Assembly: GCA_023431725.1 (NCBI GenBank)
Contig: JAEYVN010000186.1
Location: 1-6,306, forward strand
Length of the DNA: 6,306 nucleotides
Reading direction: 5' to 3'
Source of the DNA: Pseudomonadota bacterium
Lineage (GTDB): Bacteria; Pseudomonadota; Alphaproteobacteria; Rhizobiales; Xanthobacteraceae
Within the stretch, counting starts at the first letter, position 1. Every line of letters begins with the position of its first letter. This document shows, piece after piece, positions 1 through 6,306 of this stretch. A model generated the notes under the pieces. The model was given only the letters and a program-made list of their open reading frames with translations. It had not been told where the DNA came from and did not search any database. Both the position numbers and the translations under genes were made by a program.

Positions 1-842
1 AGCGCGCCCTGCCCGAGATAATTGAGGGTCAGCGCCGGCAGCACAACCGTCAGCCAGGCTGCGCGGATGGGCCGCTTGCCGAAATGTCCAAGATCCGCAT
101 AGAGCGCTTCCGCGCCGGTCACGACAAGAAACACGGCGCCAAGGGTGAGCAATCCAATCAGCCCGTGGCTCACGATGAACCGAGCGCCATGCCACGGATT
201 GAACGCCCGCAGGACGGTCGGATTATCGCCGATATGTGCAATTCCGGCTGCGGCAAGCGCGATGAACCAGACCAGCGTGACAGGTCCGAAGAAGCGCGCC
301 ACACTCGCCGTACCACGAGATTGAACCGCGAATAGTGCAATCAGTATGACGATCGCAAGCGGCAGGACATAGGGCTCGAACGCCGGCGTGACGAACTTCA
401 GTCCCTCGACGGCGGACAGGACCGACAGGGCCGGCGTTATGATCGCGTCGCCGTAAAACAGCGCCGCGCTGATCGTACCCAACACGACGATTGTATCGCC
501 GCCGCGCCGCACGACGTGGCGTGCCAACGCCATCAGTGCGAGCGTGCCGCCTTCACCGTTGTTGTCCGCCCGCATGAGAATGACAACGTATTTGACGGTC
601 ACGACGAGCAGCAGCGCCCAGATGATGAGCGAGAGAATTCCGAGCACGGCAACCTCGGTCACCGGATTTCCGCTGCCGACCGCCGCAATCAGCGCTTCGC
701 GCATCGCGTAGAGCGGACTGGTCCCGATGTCGCCATAGACGACGCCGATGCTGCCGAGCATCAATATCCAGAAGCCCGCCCTGGGCTGTTCGCCTATGTG
801 CGGGGTACCTTCGGCAACGCCAACGGCGGCTGACGAAACCAT
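1..842 (-). CDS. kup: Kup-family low-affinity K+ transporter, first paralogue (3' part missing)
   Basis: Inner-membrane K+ uptake protein of the KUP/HAK/KT family, which is thought to import K+ together with H+. I translated the minus strand from ATG at 842; 280 codons are open to the window edge, so the remaining membrane helices and the cytosolic C-terminal domain (full family length is about 630 residues) lie outside. Family motifs are intact: GDIGTSPLY at residues 37-45, RADNNGEGG at 91-99, [12 protein letters not shown] near 130-141, and [19 protein letters not shown] near 242-260. The hydrophobic stretches between them are typical Kup helices. The start is supported by a good ribosome binding site, AAAGGGAG, 8 bases before the ATG. 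It lies 187 bases downstream of a complete second kup gene on the same strand and is clearly its paralogue. Its FYGDAIITP motif is closer to the form I recall for classical Kup than the FLGDSFITP of its neighbour. Whether the gene is complete beyond the edge cannot be seen. Confidence 0.95.
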   Translation of the reverse strand, partial: MVSSAAVGVAEGTPHIGEQPRAGFWILMLGSIGVVYGDIGTSPLYAMREALIAAVGSGNPVTEVAVLGILSLIIWALLLVVTVKYVVILMRADNNGEGGTLALMALARHVVRRGGDTIVVLGTISAALFYGDAIITPALSVLSAVEGLKFVTPAFEPYVLPLAIVILIALFAVQSRGTASVARFFGPVTLVWFIALAAAGIAHIGDNPTVLRAFNPWHGARFIVSHGLIGLLTLGAVFLVVTGAEALYADLGHFGKRPIRAAWLTVVLPALTLNYLGQGA

Positions 843-862
843 CGCGGAGGCTCCCTTTGACC

Positions 863-890
863 AGCGCCGCAGATGTACGGGCGCGGCGCT
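863..890 (-). repeat. Perfect 8-bp inverted repeat in the leader of the first kup paralogue
   Basis: AGCGCCGC (863-870) and GCGGCGCT (883-890) are exact reverse complements separated by 12 bases. If transcribed with the gene that starts at 842, the hairpin would stand about 20 bases before the start codon and just upstream of its ribosome binding site. No T tract follows on either strand, so it is not a standard terminator. A role in translation or mRNA stability is inference only. Confidence 0.45.
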
Positions 891-930
891 CTGACGCCAT
901 GCGCTTTGCCGCAGCATGATCAACAATTAT

Positions 931-967
931 GGCCGGCCACGCAGGCTAAGCGCAGCCAAAGCCGGCC
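931..967 (-). repeat. Nested inverted repeat between the two kup genes, possible weak terminator
   Basis: GGCCGGC (931-937) pairs with GCCGGCC (961-967), and inside it GGCT (944-947) pairs with AGCC (954-957) around a 6-base loop, so a GC-rich two-part stem can form. It lies about 60 bases past the stop of the complete kup gene in the direction of transcription, where a terminator is expected. Only ATAATTGTT follows on the minus strand, not a U run, so intrinsic termination is uncertain; a processing or stability element is also possible. Confidence 0.35.
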
Positions 968-1029
968 GCCCCATCTTAAGCTTAGCGGTTAAAGTGCCAT
1001 TTTCGGAACAGTCACGGTGCAGTGATTGC

Positions 1030-2952
1030 TCAGACGGTGACCTGCGTGCCGACTTCGACCACGCGGCCGGTGGGGATCTGGAAGAAGTCCGTGGCGTCGC
1101 TGGCGCTCTTGGCAAGGCCGATGAACAGTCGATCCTGCCACATCGGCATTCCCGAATGGGGCGATGGTTTCAGCGCGCGCCGGGACAGGAAGAACGACGT
1201 CGACATGATGTCGAAGGTCCACCCCTGCTTGCGCGCGATCGCCAGCGCCTTGGGTACATTCGGCTGCTCCATGAAGCCGAAATTCAGCGTCACCGTGCTG
1301 AAATGCGGCGAGACCGGCGTCATCACGACCCGATCCTCCTCCGGCACGCGCGGCGTATCGGCCGTGACGATGGTCAGGACGACATTGTGTTCATGCAGGA
1401 TCTTGTTGTGCTTGAGATTGTGCATGAGCGCGGTCGGAGCCGATTCCGGATCACTGGTCAGGAAGACCGCGGTGCCGGGTACGCGATGCGGAGGCTTTTT
1501 CTCAAGATTGCGCAGCAGCGACTCGAGCGGCACCTCGGTGCGACGTGTCTTGTTGGCGAGAATGCGCGTTCCGCGCCGCCAGGTCCACATCACCAACACC
1601 ATGAAGCCGGCAAACAACACGGGGACCCACGCGCCTTCCAGCAGTTTCAGCAGATTGGCCGCAAGGAACGTCGTATCGACAACAACAAGCGGGATGATCA
1701 GCAGCGCAGCCTGCCACCATTTCCACTTCCACAGCTTCCAGATGACGATAAAGCCCAGTACGCCATCCACAATCATGGTCGTCGCAACCGCGATGCCATA
1801 AGCCGATGCGAGCGCACCGGACGTCCGGAACATCAGCACCAGAAGAACGACGCCGATCAGCAGAATGAAATTCACGCGCGGAATGTAAATCTGCCCATAT
1901 TGATCTTCCGACGTGTGGACGATGGCAAGGCGCGGCAGGAAGCCGAGCTGAATGGCCTGTTGAACGAGCGAATAGGCGCCGGTGATCACGGCCTGACTGG
2001 CGATGACGGTCGCAACCGTTGCCAGTATAACCATCGGGATCAACAGGCTCTCTGGCACAAGCCGATAGAACGAGTTTTCGATGGCCGCCGGATTGGACAG
2101 AACCAGCGCACCCTGCCCGAAATAATTGATCAGCAGTGCCGGCAAGATGAGAGCGAACCACGCCAGCCGGATCGGTTTACGACCGAAATGGCCGAGATCG
2201 GCATACAACGCTTCACCGCCGGTGACGGCCAGGAAGACAAGACCGAGGGTAACAAGCGCCACGGTCCCATTTGTGAGGAGAAAATTGACTGCGTAATACG
2301 GGTTGAGAGCGTGCAGCACACCCGGATCGTCGAAAATGTGCAGTGCGCCCGTCACGGCGATCGCGACGAACCACGTGGCAGTGATCGGACCGAAGAACGA
2401 AGCAACACGGCCGGTGCCGATACTCTGCACCGCAAACAACGCGACAAGGATGAGCAGCGTGATCGGAATGACATAATGCTCGAGCGCAGGTGCCGCGAGC
2501 TTGAGGCCTTCAACCGCCGACAACACCGAAATGGCCGGTGTTATGAAGGAATCGCCGAGGAACATGGCCGCGCCGATCATGCCGAGCACGAAGACCAGCG
2601 TTGTCCTGCGTCCAAGGGCGCGCATCGCCAGCGCCGTAAGCGAAAGCGTGCCGCCTTCCCCGTTATTGTCCGCGCGCAGCAAGATCAGGACATATTTGAC
2701 GGTGACGACCAGGATCAGCGACCAGACAATCATCGACAGAACGCCGAGCACGATGTCGCGCGTCAACGGTCCGCCGTGCTGGGCGGCATGAACAGCTTCG
2801 CGGAAGGCATAGAGCGGGCTGGTACCGATATCGCCGAAGACAACGCCGATGCTGCCCAGTGTCAGCGCCAGGATATTGGCATTCGTGGCCGGAATAGCCT
2901 GACCAGCCTGGTCAGCGCCGACGGCGAGAGATTCACCGATGGTTTTTTTCAT
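1030..2952 (-). CDS. kup: Kup-family low-affinity K+ transporter, second paralogue (complete)
   Basis: Complete 640-residue inner-membrane K+/H+ symporter of the KUP/HAK/KT family, a normal length for bacterial Kup. Visible landmarks: [10 protein letters not shown] at 40-49, [10 protein letters not shown] at 93-102, [20 protein letters not shown] at 131-150, [18 protein letters not shown] at 245-262, [10 protein letters not shown] at 276-285, and [15 protein letters not shown] at 383-397. About a dozen hydrophobic segments span roughly 28-455. A cytosolic domain follows (about 460-640) with the [26 protein letters not shown] segment characteristic of Kup. ATG at 2952 is the first possible start after an in-frame TAA about 60 bases upstream, so no longer form is available. 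No convincing ribosome binding site precedes it, which is odd beside the good sites of the neighbours. The gene lies 125 bases downstream of motB and 187 bases upstream of its paralogue, all on the minus strand. With no clear terminator at either junction, co-transcription with either neighbour is possible but not shown. Confidence 0.97.
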   Translation of the reverse strand: MKKTIGESLAVGADQAGQAIPATNANILALTLGSIGVVFGDIGTSPLYAFREAVHAAQHGGPLTRDIVLGVLSMIVWSLILVVTVKYVLILLRADNNGEGGTLSLTALAMRALGRRTTLVFVLGMIGAAMFLGDSFITPAISVLSAVEGLKLAAPALEHYVIPITLLILVALFAVQSIGTGRVASFFGPITATWFVAIAVTGALHIFDDPGVLHALNPYYAVNFLLTNGTVALVTLGLVFLAVTGGEALYADLGHFGRKPIRLAWFALILPALLINYFGQGALVLSNPAAIENSFYRLVPESLLIPMVILATVATVIASQAVITGAYSLVQQAIQLGFLPRLAIVHTSEDQYGQIYIPRVNFILLIGVVLLVLMFRTSGALASAYGIAVATTMIVDGVLGFIVIWKLWKWKWWQAALLIIPLVVVDTTFLAANLLKLLEGAWVPVLFAGFMVLVMWTWRRGTRILANKTRRTEVPLESLLRNLEKKPPHRVPGTAVFLTSDPESAPTALMHNLKHNKILHEHNVVLTIVTADTPRVPEEDRVVMTPVSPHFSTVTLNFGFMEQPNVPKALAIARKQGWTFDIMSTSFFLSRRALKPSPHSGMPMWQDRLFIGLAKSASDATDFFQIPTGRVVEVGTQVTV

Positions 2953-2965
2953 GGAACCGGGTCTT

Positions 2966-2980
2966 GGGCGCCTTTCGCCC
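2966..2980 (-). repeat. Small hairpin just upstream of the complete kup start
   Basis: GGGCG (2966-2970) and CGCCC (2976-2980) form a 5-bp stem with a 5-base loop; on the minus-strand mRNA the loop reads AAAGG. The hairpin ends 13 bases before the ATG at 2952. The AAAGG in the loop is the only purine-rich, Shine-Dalgarno-like stretch near this start, but at 18 bases it is too far away for a normal site. Short GC-rich stems are common in such DNA, so this may be chance. Confidence 0.25.
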
Positions 2981-3077
2981 GTGACTGTCTCGAAACGCCG
3001 CGCGGCTTAGCTCACCCCGCCCGCGGCCGCAATAGCCGCACGGCATGGCCGGCGGGATATCTTGGACGACCCTGGAC

Positions 3078-3905
3078 TTACGGCCGAAGGCCCGGCGGAA
3101 CCGGAGGCGCTTCCCGCATCAGGGTAATGGTGACCCGCCGGTTGGAGGCGATGTAGGGATCATCCGGGAACAGCGGCTGAGTGTCGGCCCGTCCGGCCAC
3201 CATGTAGAAATGCCCGGTGGGTACGCCGCCCTCATCCAGGATCTGACGGACCACCGCGGCGCGATCGGCCGACAGGTCCCACGGACCATAACCGGGTTTC
3301 GCCGGCGTGCGCGACGCCGCGGTATGACCGGTGATCGACAGCCGGTACGGCATCGCGCGAAACTGGGTCGAGAGCTTTTGGATCATGCGGCGCGTGCGCT
3401 CGTAAGGCAGCTTCGAGCCTTCGGGAAACATCGAACGACCATCCTGATCGACGATCTCGATGTTGAGCCCCTCATCCGTCTCGATCATTATGATATTCTT
3501 GGAGATTTCGGTGATCTCCGGCATTTCCTGCAATGCCTGGCGCAGCGAAGCCGATGCGAGCGCGAAGTCGCTGTTACGCTTCAGACGGACGCCGTAATCG
3601 TTGGTAAAGTCGCCATCGCTCGGCGACGGCGTAGCCGAAGCCTCGTTCGGATTGGTGGTGGAAACGCTTTTCACTCTCGGGCGCGTCGGAATGCCATCGA
3701 TTTCGATGACGCCTGAATGACGCGCATTGTTCTGAATGCCGAAGGCGTCGCGCATGGAGCCGGCGACAACCTGCATCTTGTTGTTGTCGGGCGAGGAGAA
3801 GGCCACCAGCATCACGAAGAAAGCAACCAGCAGCGCCATCAAATCGGCAAAGGTCACGAACCAGCCGTGACCGCCGCCATGCGCATCGCGTTTCTTCTTG
3901 GCCAT
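3078..3905 (-). CDS. motB: MotB/PomB-like flagellar stator subunit with OmpA-type peptidoglycan-binding domain
   Basis: Membrane-anchored B subunit of an ion-driven stator, which binds MotA, forms the ion path and anchors the complex to peptidoglycan. The 275-residue protein has a basic cytoplasmic N-terminus (MAKKKR) and one transmembrane helix, about 14-37, in the MotB plug-domain pattern GWFVTFADLMALLVAFFVM. Asp21 sits where the ion-binding aspartate of MotB is found (Asp32 of E. coli). The next segment, VVAGSMRDAFGIQ (46-58), resembles the periplasmic plug region of PomB-type proteins. A low-complexity Ser/Thr/Asn/Pro linker (about 78-100) leads to an OmpA-like domain (about 140-263) with the peptidoglycan-binding pattern LSADRAAVVRQIL (211-223) and the closing SNRRVTITL (254-262). 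The start is supported by GGAGAA about 7 bases upstream. It lies 24 bases behind motA on the same strand, almost certainly one operon. Whether H+ or Na+ is used cannot be read from sequence alone. Confidence 0.92.
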   Translation of the reverse strand: MAKKKRDAHGGGHGWFVTFADLMALLVAFFVMLVAFSSPDNNKMQVVAGSMRDAFGIQNNARHSGVIEIDGIPTRPRVKSVSTTNPNEASATPSPSDGDFTNDYGVRLKRNSDFALASASLRQALQEMPEITEISKNIIMIETDEGLNIEIVDQDGRSMFPEGSKLPYERTRRMIQKLSTQFRAMPYRLSITGHTAASRTPAKPGYGPWDLSADRAAVVRQILDEGGVPTGHFYMVAGRADTQPLFPDDPYIASNRRVTITLMREAPPVPPGLRP

Positions 3906-3929
3906 GGATTGCTTCTCCGCGCGCGGGAA

Positions 3930-4703
3930 TTAGGCCGGCGCAAGCTCTTCTGAGTCGTGGCGATGCTTCTCGGGCAGATAAGCGAGCAGCATTTCGCGCA
4001 CCAGGGCGGGGCTCTTGGACTCACGCATCATCAGAATGCCATCGATGATCAGCGTGCGATTGATCTCCTCGTCGTTGAGCTTGACGTGAAGCTTGTCGGC
4101 GATGGGAAGACAGAACAGGTTTGCGAGCGCAGCACCGTAGAAGGTCGCAAGCAAGGCAATCGCCATGTATGGTCCGAGCTTCGACGGATCACTCATGTTG
4201 GCGAACATCTGCACCATGCCGATGAGCGTCGCCACCATGCCGAAGGCCGGCGCACAGTCACCGATCGAGCGGTAAATTTTCTGGCCTTCATCGAGATGCG
4301 TCAGAAAATTATCGCGGTCGCGTTCGAGATTGTCGCGAATGAAATCCGCGTCATAGCCATCGGCGACATAGCGAATGCCCTTGGCAAGGAACGGGTCCGA
4401 GATCTCCGCCTTTTCGAGGCCGATGGGTCCCTGCTTGCGCGCGATCTCCGCCAGTGAGGCGATTTCGTCGATCAGTTCACGCTGGCTGATCCTGCGCATC
4501 GAGAACGCGAACCGCATGCCCATGGGCACGCCGTGGAAGATCGATGCGAGCGGAAATCGGATCAGCGTCGCCGCAAAGGCGCCGCCGAAAATGGCGATAA
4601 AGGCATGCGAATCCAGAAACATGCTGAGCTCGCCACCCATCAGGATCAAAGTGACGAGAACGGCAGCGCCGGCGATGAGCCCCAAGCCGGTTGCGATATC
4701 CAT
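3930..4703 (-). CDS. motA: MotA/PomA-like flagellar stator subunit (ion channel)
   Basis: Inner-membrane A subunit of the stator that couples ion flow to torque on the flagellar rotor. The 257-residue protein has four predicted transmembrane helices (about 4-23, 33-55, 150-169, 179-203) and a cytoplasmic loop (about 60-145), the MotA/TolQ/ExbB layout. Charged residues known to act in rotor contact are present in the loop: Arg89-Lys90 and Glu97 in ARKQGPIGLEKAEI. Pro152 in CAPAFGMVATLIG and Pro200 in CLPIADKL match the two functional prolines of E. coli MotA (173 and 222). The ANMSDPSKLGPYMAIALLATFYG segment, the GIRYVADGYDADFIR region and the short length are closer to PomA-type stators than to the roughly 290-residue MotA of E. 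coli and many rhizobia. ATG at 4703 is the only start, since an in-frame TAG stands at 4710-4712; the ribosome binding site (GGGGT) is weak. motB follows after 24 bases. A non-flagellar MotA/TolQ-type role is less likely given the MotB partner. Confidence 0.92.
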   Translation of the reverse strand: MDIATGLGLIAGAAVLVTLILMGGELSMFLDSHAFIAIFGGAFAATLIRFPLASIFHGVPMGMRFAFSMRRISQRELIDEIASLAEIARKQGPIGLEKAEISDPFLAKGIRYVADGYDADFIRDNLERDRDNFLTHLDEGQKIYRSIGDCAPAFGMVATLIGMVQMFANMSDPSKLGPYMAIALLATFYGAALANLFCLPIADKLHVKLNDEEINRTLIIDGILMMRESKSPALVREMLLAYLPEKHRHDSEELAPA

Positions 4704-4736
4704 GAAACGCTACCCCAAACGCAAATGCTACATACA

Positions 4737-4758
4737 CATCGGGGACCACACCCCGATG
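4737..4758 (-). repeat. Perfect 8-bp hairpin in the motA leader
   Basis: CATCGGGG (4737-4744) and CCCCGATG (4751-4758) are exact reverse complements around a 6-base loop. On the minus strand the hairpin ends 33 bases before the motA start codon, so it would be part of the motA 5' leader if transcription begins further upstream. No T run follows on either strand, so it is not an intrinsic terminator. It could be a protein-binding site in DNA or a leader structure; neither is shown. Confidence 0.45.
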
Positions 4759-4852
4759 CCGCAGACTAGGCGCGCCGCCATTAAGACAGGGTAAAGGCTA
4801 ACGCCGCCCCGGGCAGAACTTGCGCAGCTGCGAGATGAATTCACACGCCGCG

Positions 4853-4888
4853 GCTCGAACCATTCGAGACGAATGGTTCGAGCTTTTT
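4853..4888 (+). terminator. Intrinsic (rho-independent) terminator structure, plus strand
   Basis: GCTCGAACCATTCG (4853-4866) and CGAATGGTTCGAGC (4870-4883) are perfect 14-bp inverted arms around a 3-base loop (AGA), followed directly by TTTTT (4884-4888). On the plus strand this is a textbook intrinsic terminator. On the minus strand the stem is followed by a GC-rich stretch without Ts, so it is directional. No plus-strand gene precedes it in the window. It may end an unrecognised small RNA, stop antisense transcription coming out of motA, act as an attenuator in a long mmsA leader, or be a copy of a dispersed intergenic palindrome. The structure is certain; the role is not. Confidence 0.65.
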
Positions 4889-4906
4889 CCGGGCGGGCAG
4901 CATTTA

Positions 4907-4933
4907 TTGACAGGCCATATTCATTGATATGTC
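4907..4933 (+). promoter_or_regulatory. Candidate sigma-70-type promoter for mmsA
   Basis: TTGACA (4907-4912) is a perfect -35 box. The best -10 candidate is TATGTC (4928-4933) at a short 15-base spacing; no better hexamer lies at 16-18 bases. Transcription would start near 4940, giving a leader of roughly 100 bases before mmsA. The poor -10 box fits either a regulated promoter or chance occurrence of the -35 box. Confidence 0.35.
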
Positions 4934-4944
4934 CCGCCACGATT

Positions 4945-4956
4945 GCAAAGCTTTGC
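4945..4956. promoter_or_regulatory. 12-bp perfect palindrome, candidate operator ahead of mmsA
   Basis: GCAAAGCTTTGC is its own reverse complement and stands about 12 bases past the tentative -10 box and 88 bases before the mmsA start, where a repressor site would be effective. Such short even palindromes are typical of dimeric helix-turn-helix repressors. The regulator is not in the window, and I cannot assign the site to a known family. Confidence 0.3.
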
Positions 4957-5044
4957 GCTTGCCTATTCGCTGCGCTATCTGAACCACCGGAACCAGAGGC
5001 CCGTTAGGGCCGCGATAACGCTCAAAATTTCATTGGAGACGGGT

Positions 5045-6306
5045 ATGCGAGAAGTTGGCCATTTCATCGGCGGGAAGACGGTCAGCGGGACGTCCGGCCG
5101 GTTCGGCGACGTCTTCAATCCCTCAACCGGCGAGGTTCAGGCCAAGGTCGCCCTCGCCACCAAGGCCGAGGTCGAGGCCGCCATTGCCAATGCCGCTGCC
5201 GCACAGCCGGGATGGGCTGCAACCAACCCGCAGCGTCGCGCGCGGGTGATGTTCAAATTCCTTGAGCTGATTCAGAAGGAAATGGATTCGCTCGCTGCCC
5301 TGCTTGCCGCCGAACACGGCAAGGTCATTTCCGATGCCAAGGGCGACATCCAGCGCGGAATCGAGGTGGTGGAGTTCGCTTGTGGCGTGCCGCACCTCCT
5401 CAAGGGCGAGTACAATGACTCCGCCGGCCCGGGCATCGACCTTTATTCGATGCGCCAGCCGCTTGGCGTCGTCGCCGGCATCACGCCATTCAATTTCCCG
5501 GCCATGATCCCGATGTGGAAATTCGCGCCGGCCATCGCCTGCGGCAATTCGTTCGTCCTGAAGCCGTCCGAGCGCAATCCGTCGGTGCCGATGCGTCTCG
5601 CCGAACTGATGATCGAGGCCGGCCTGCCCGCCGGCGTGCTCAATGTCGTCAACGGAGACAAGGAAGCCGTCGATGCCCTCCTGGTCGATCCGCGCATCAT
5701 GGCAATCGGCTTCGTCGGTTCGACGCCGATTGCCGAATACATCTATGCCACCGGCTGCGCGCACGGAAAGCGCGTGCAATGCTTCGGCGGTGCCAAGAAC
5801 CACATGATCATCATGCCGGACGCCGACATGGATCAGGCGGTCGATGCGCTGATCGGCGCGGGTTATGGCGCGGCCGGCGAACGCTGCATGGCAATCTCGG
5901 TTGCCGTGCCGGTCGGACAGAAGACCGCAGACGCGCTGGTGGAGAAGCTGATCCCGCGGGTCGAGAGCCTCAAGGTCGGCCCCTCGACTGATCCGCAGGC
6001 CGATTACGGCCCGCTGGTGACCAAGGCCCACCTCAACAAGGTGAAGGGCTATGTCGATACCGGCGTGAAGGAAGGCGCCAAGCTGCTCGTCGATGGCCGC
6101 AACTTCAAGTTGCAGGGCTATGAGAATGGCAATTTCCTCGGTGGCTGCCTGTTCGACCACGTCACACCGGATATGACGATCTACAAGGAAGAGATCTTCG
6201 GCCCGGTCCTGTCGGTCGTCCGCGCCAAGGATTATGCCGAAGCGCTGCGTCTGCCGTCCGAACATGAATACGGCAACGGCGTCTCGATCTTCACCCGCGA
6301 TGGCGA
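5045..6306 (+). CDS. mmsA: CoA-acylating methylmalonate-semialdehyde dehydrogenase (3' end missing)
   Basis: NAD-dependent cytosolic enzyme that converts methylmalonate semialdehyde plus CoA to propionyl-CoA, and malonate semialdehyde to acetyl-CoA, in valine and myo-inositol catabolism. 420 codons are open to the window edge; the family is about 500 residues, so roughly 80 are missing. Aldehyde dehydrogenase landmarks are in order: GVVAGITPFNFPAMIPMW at 141-158 (Asn150 near the active site), LKPSERNP at 172-179, FVGSTPIAEYIY at 223-234 in the Rossmann fold, CFGGAKNH at 246-253, GAAGERCMA at 275-283 with catalytic Cys281, and EEIFGPVLSVV at 382-392. CFGGAKNH replaces the ELGGK glutamate region of hydrolytic aldehyde dehydrogenases, as expected for the CoA-acylating class. 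GGAG six bases before ATG 5045 supports the start. It is divergent from motA. The name iolA would apply if it serves an inositol operon, but no iol gene is visible. Confidence 0.96.
   Translation, partial: MREVGHFIGGKTVSGTSGRFGDVFNPSTGEVQAKVALATKAEVEAAIANAAAAQPGWAATNPQRRARVMFKFLELIQKEMDSLAALLAAEHGKVISDAKGDIQRGIEVVEFACGVPHLLKGEYNDSAGPGIDLYSMRQPLGVVAGITPFNFPAMIPMWKFAPAIACGNSFVLKPSERNPSVPMRLAELMIEAGLPAGVLNVVNGDKEAVDALLVDPRIMAIGFVGSTPIAEYIYATGCAHGKRVQCFGGAKNHMIIMPDADMDQAVDALIGAGYGAAGERCMAISVAVPVGQKTADALVEKLIPRVESLKVGPSTDPQADYGPLVTKAHLNKVKGYVDTGVKEGAKLLVDGRNFKLQGYENGNFLGGCLFDHVTPDMTIYKEEIFGPVLSVVRAKDYAEALRLPSEHEYGNGVSIFTRDG

Larger units (their letters stand above)
4704..5044. other. Divergent intergenic region between motA and mmsA
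   Basis: These 341 bases contain no convincing protein-coding gene on either strand; the open frames here are short, continue as antisense of motA, or lack a usable ribosome binding site. The region must hold the start signals for motA on the minus strand and mmsA on the plus strand. It is unusually rich in symmetric elements for its size: a motA leader hairpin (4737-4758), a 10-bp palindrome CGCAGCTGCG (4823-4832), a plus-strand terminator structure (4853-4888), a TTGACA box (4907-4912) and a 12-bp palindrome (4945-4956). I found no clear minus-strand promoter for motA; a flagellar sigma-28 consensus was not recognisable. Confidence 0.8.

Noticed and set aside
553..900. Minus-strand frame of 115 codons starting at ATG 900
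   Set aside because: It is out of frame with kup, highly Arg-rich, and overlaps the kup N-terminal coding region, which starts at 842 with a good ribosome binding site.
916..3156. Very long plus-strand open frame (746 codons) opposite the complete kup gene
   Set aside because: The translation is rich in Arg, His, Asp, Gln and Glu without recognisable domains. It is the antisense shadow of a GC-rich membrane-protein gene whose minus-strand reading has every Kup motif.
4375..4794. Plus-strand frame (139 codons) that ends ahead of the plus-strand terminator and might explain it
   Set aside because: Most of it is antisense to motA, its composition is that of a shadow frame, it lacks a supported start, and its stop is about 60 bases before the terminator stem. 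It cannot be excluded as a non-coding antisense RNA, but not as a protein gene.
4823..4832. 10-bp palindrome CGCAGCTGCG
   Set aside because: Short GC-rich palindromes of this length arise often by chance in such DNA, and nothing around it supports a function.
4728..4940. Small minus-strand frame (70 codons) in the motA-mmsA intergenic region
   Set aside because: No ribosome binding site or recognisable features were seen; it runs through the terminator palindrome and other repeats, so it is unlikely to be a gene.
5002..5020. CGTTA...TAACG inverted repeat close to the mmsA start
   Set aside because: The arms are only 5 bp with a 9-base gap, which is within chance expectation.
5123..6265. Minus-strand open frame of 380 codons opposite mmsA
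   Set aside because: It is a codon-bias shadow: low-complexity, rich in His, Arg and Asp, and without ribosome binding site or family motifs, while the plus strand encodes a full set of aldehyde dehydrogenase motifs.

Overview
The window reads as a chromosomal stretch of an alphaproteobacterium. GC-rich codon use, two Kup potassium transporters in tandem, and a CoA-acylating methylmalonate-semialdehyde dehydrogenase all fit the Hyphomicrobiales, possibly the Bradyrhizobium/Rhodopseudomonas/Afipia group. That placement is inference from gene content and style; the window has no rRNA, tRNA or other taxonomic marker.

Layout: positions 1-4703 are read entirely on the minus strand. In transcription order they hold a MotA-type stator subunit (4703-3930), a MotB-type stator subunit (3905-3078, 24 bases later), a complete Kup transporter (2952-1030) and a second Kup paralogue (842 to the left edge, cut at 280 residues). 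A 341-base divergent intergenic region (4704-5044) follows. From 5045 to the right edge the plus strand carries mmsA, cut at 420 residues.

The stator pair resembles the compact PomA/PomB-like class: a 257-residue four-helix A subunit and a 275-residue B subunit with plug helix, ion-binding Asp and OmpA-type peptidoglycan-binding domain. No other flagellar or chemotaxis gene is visible, so within this window the pair is an orphan stator unit. The two Kup proteins would import K+ with protons. mmsA belongs to valine or myo-inositol catabolism, and nothing here ties it functionally to its divergent neighbours.

The least explained sequence lies in the divergent intergenic region. It holds a near-ideal intrinsic terminator oriented on the plus strand with no plus-strand gene in front of it, a perfect leader hairpin upstream of motA, a 12-bp palindrome downstream of a TTGACA box ahead of mmsA, and a 10-bp palindrome. 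The gap between the two kup genes also contains two inverted repeats. No CRISPR array, insertion sequence, tRNA or defence system was found, and most of the window is ordinary core or accessory metabolism.
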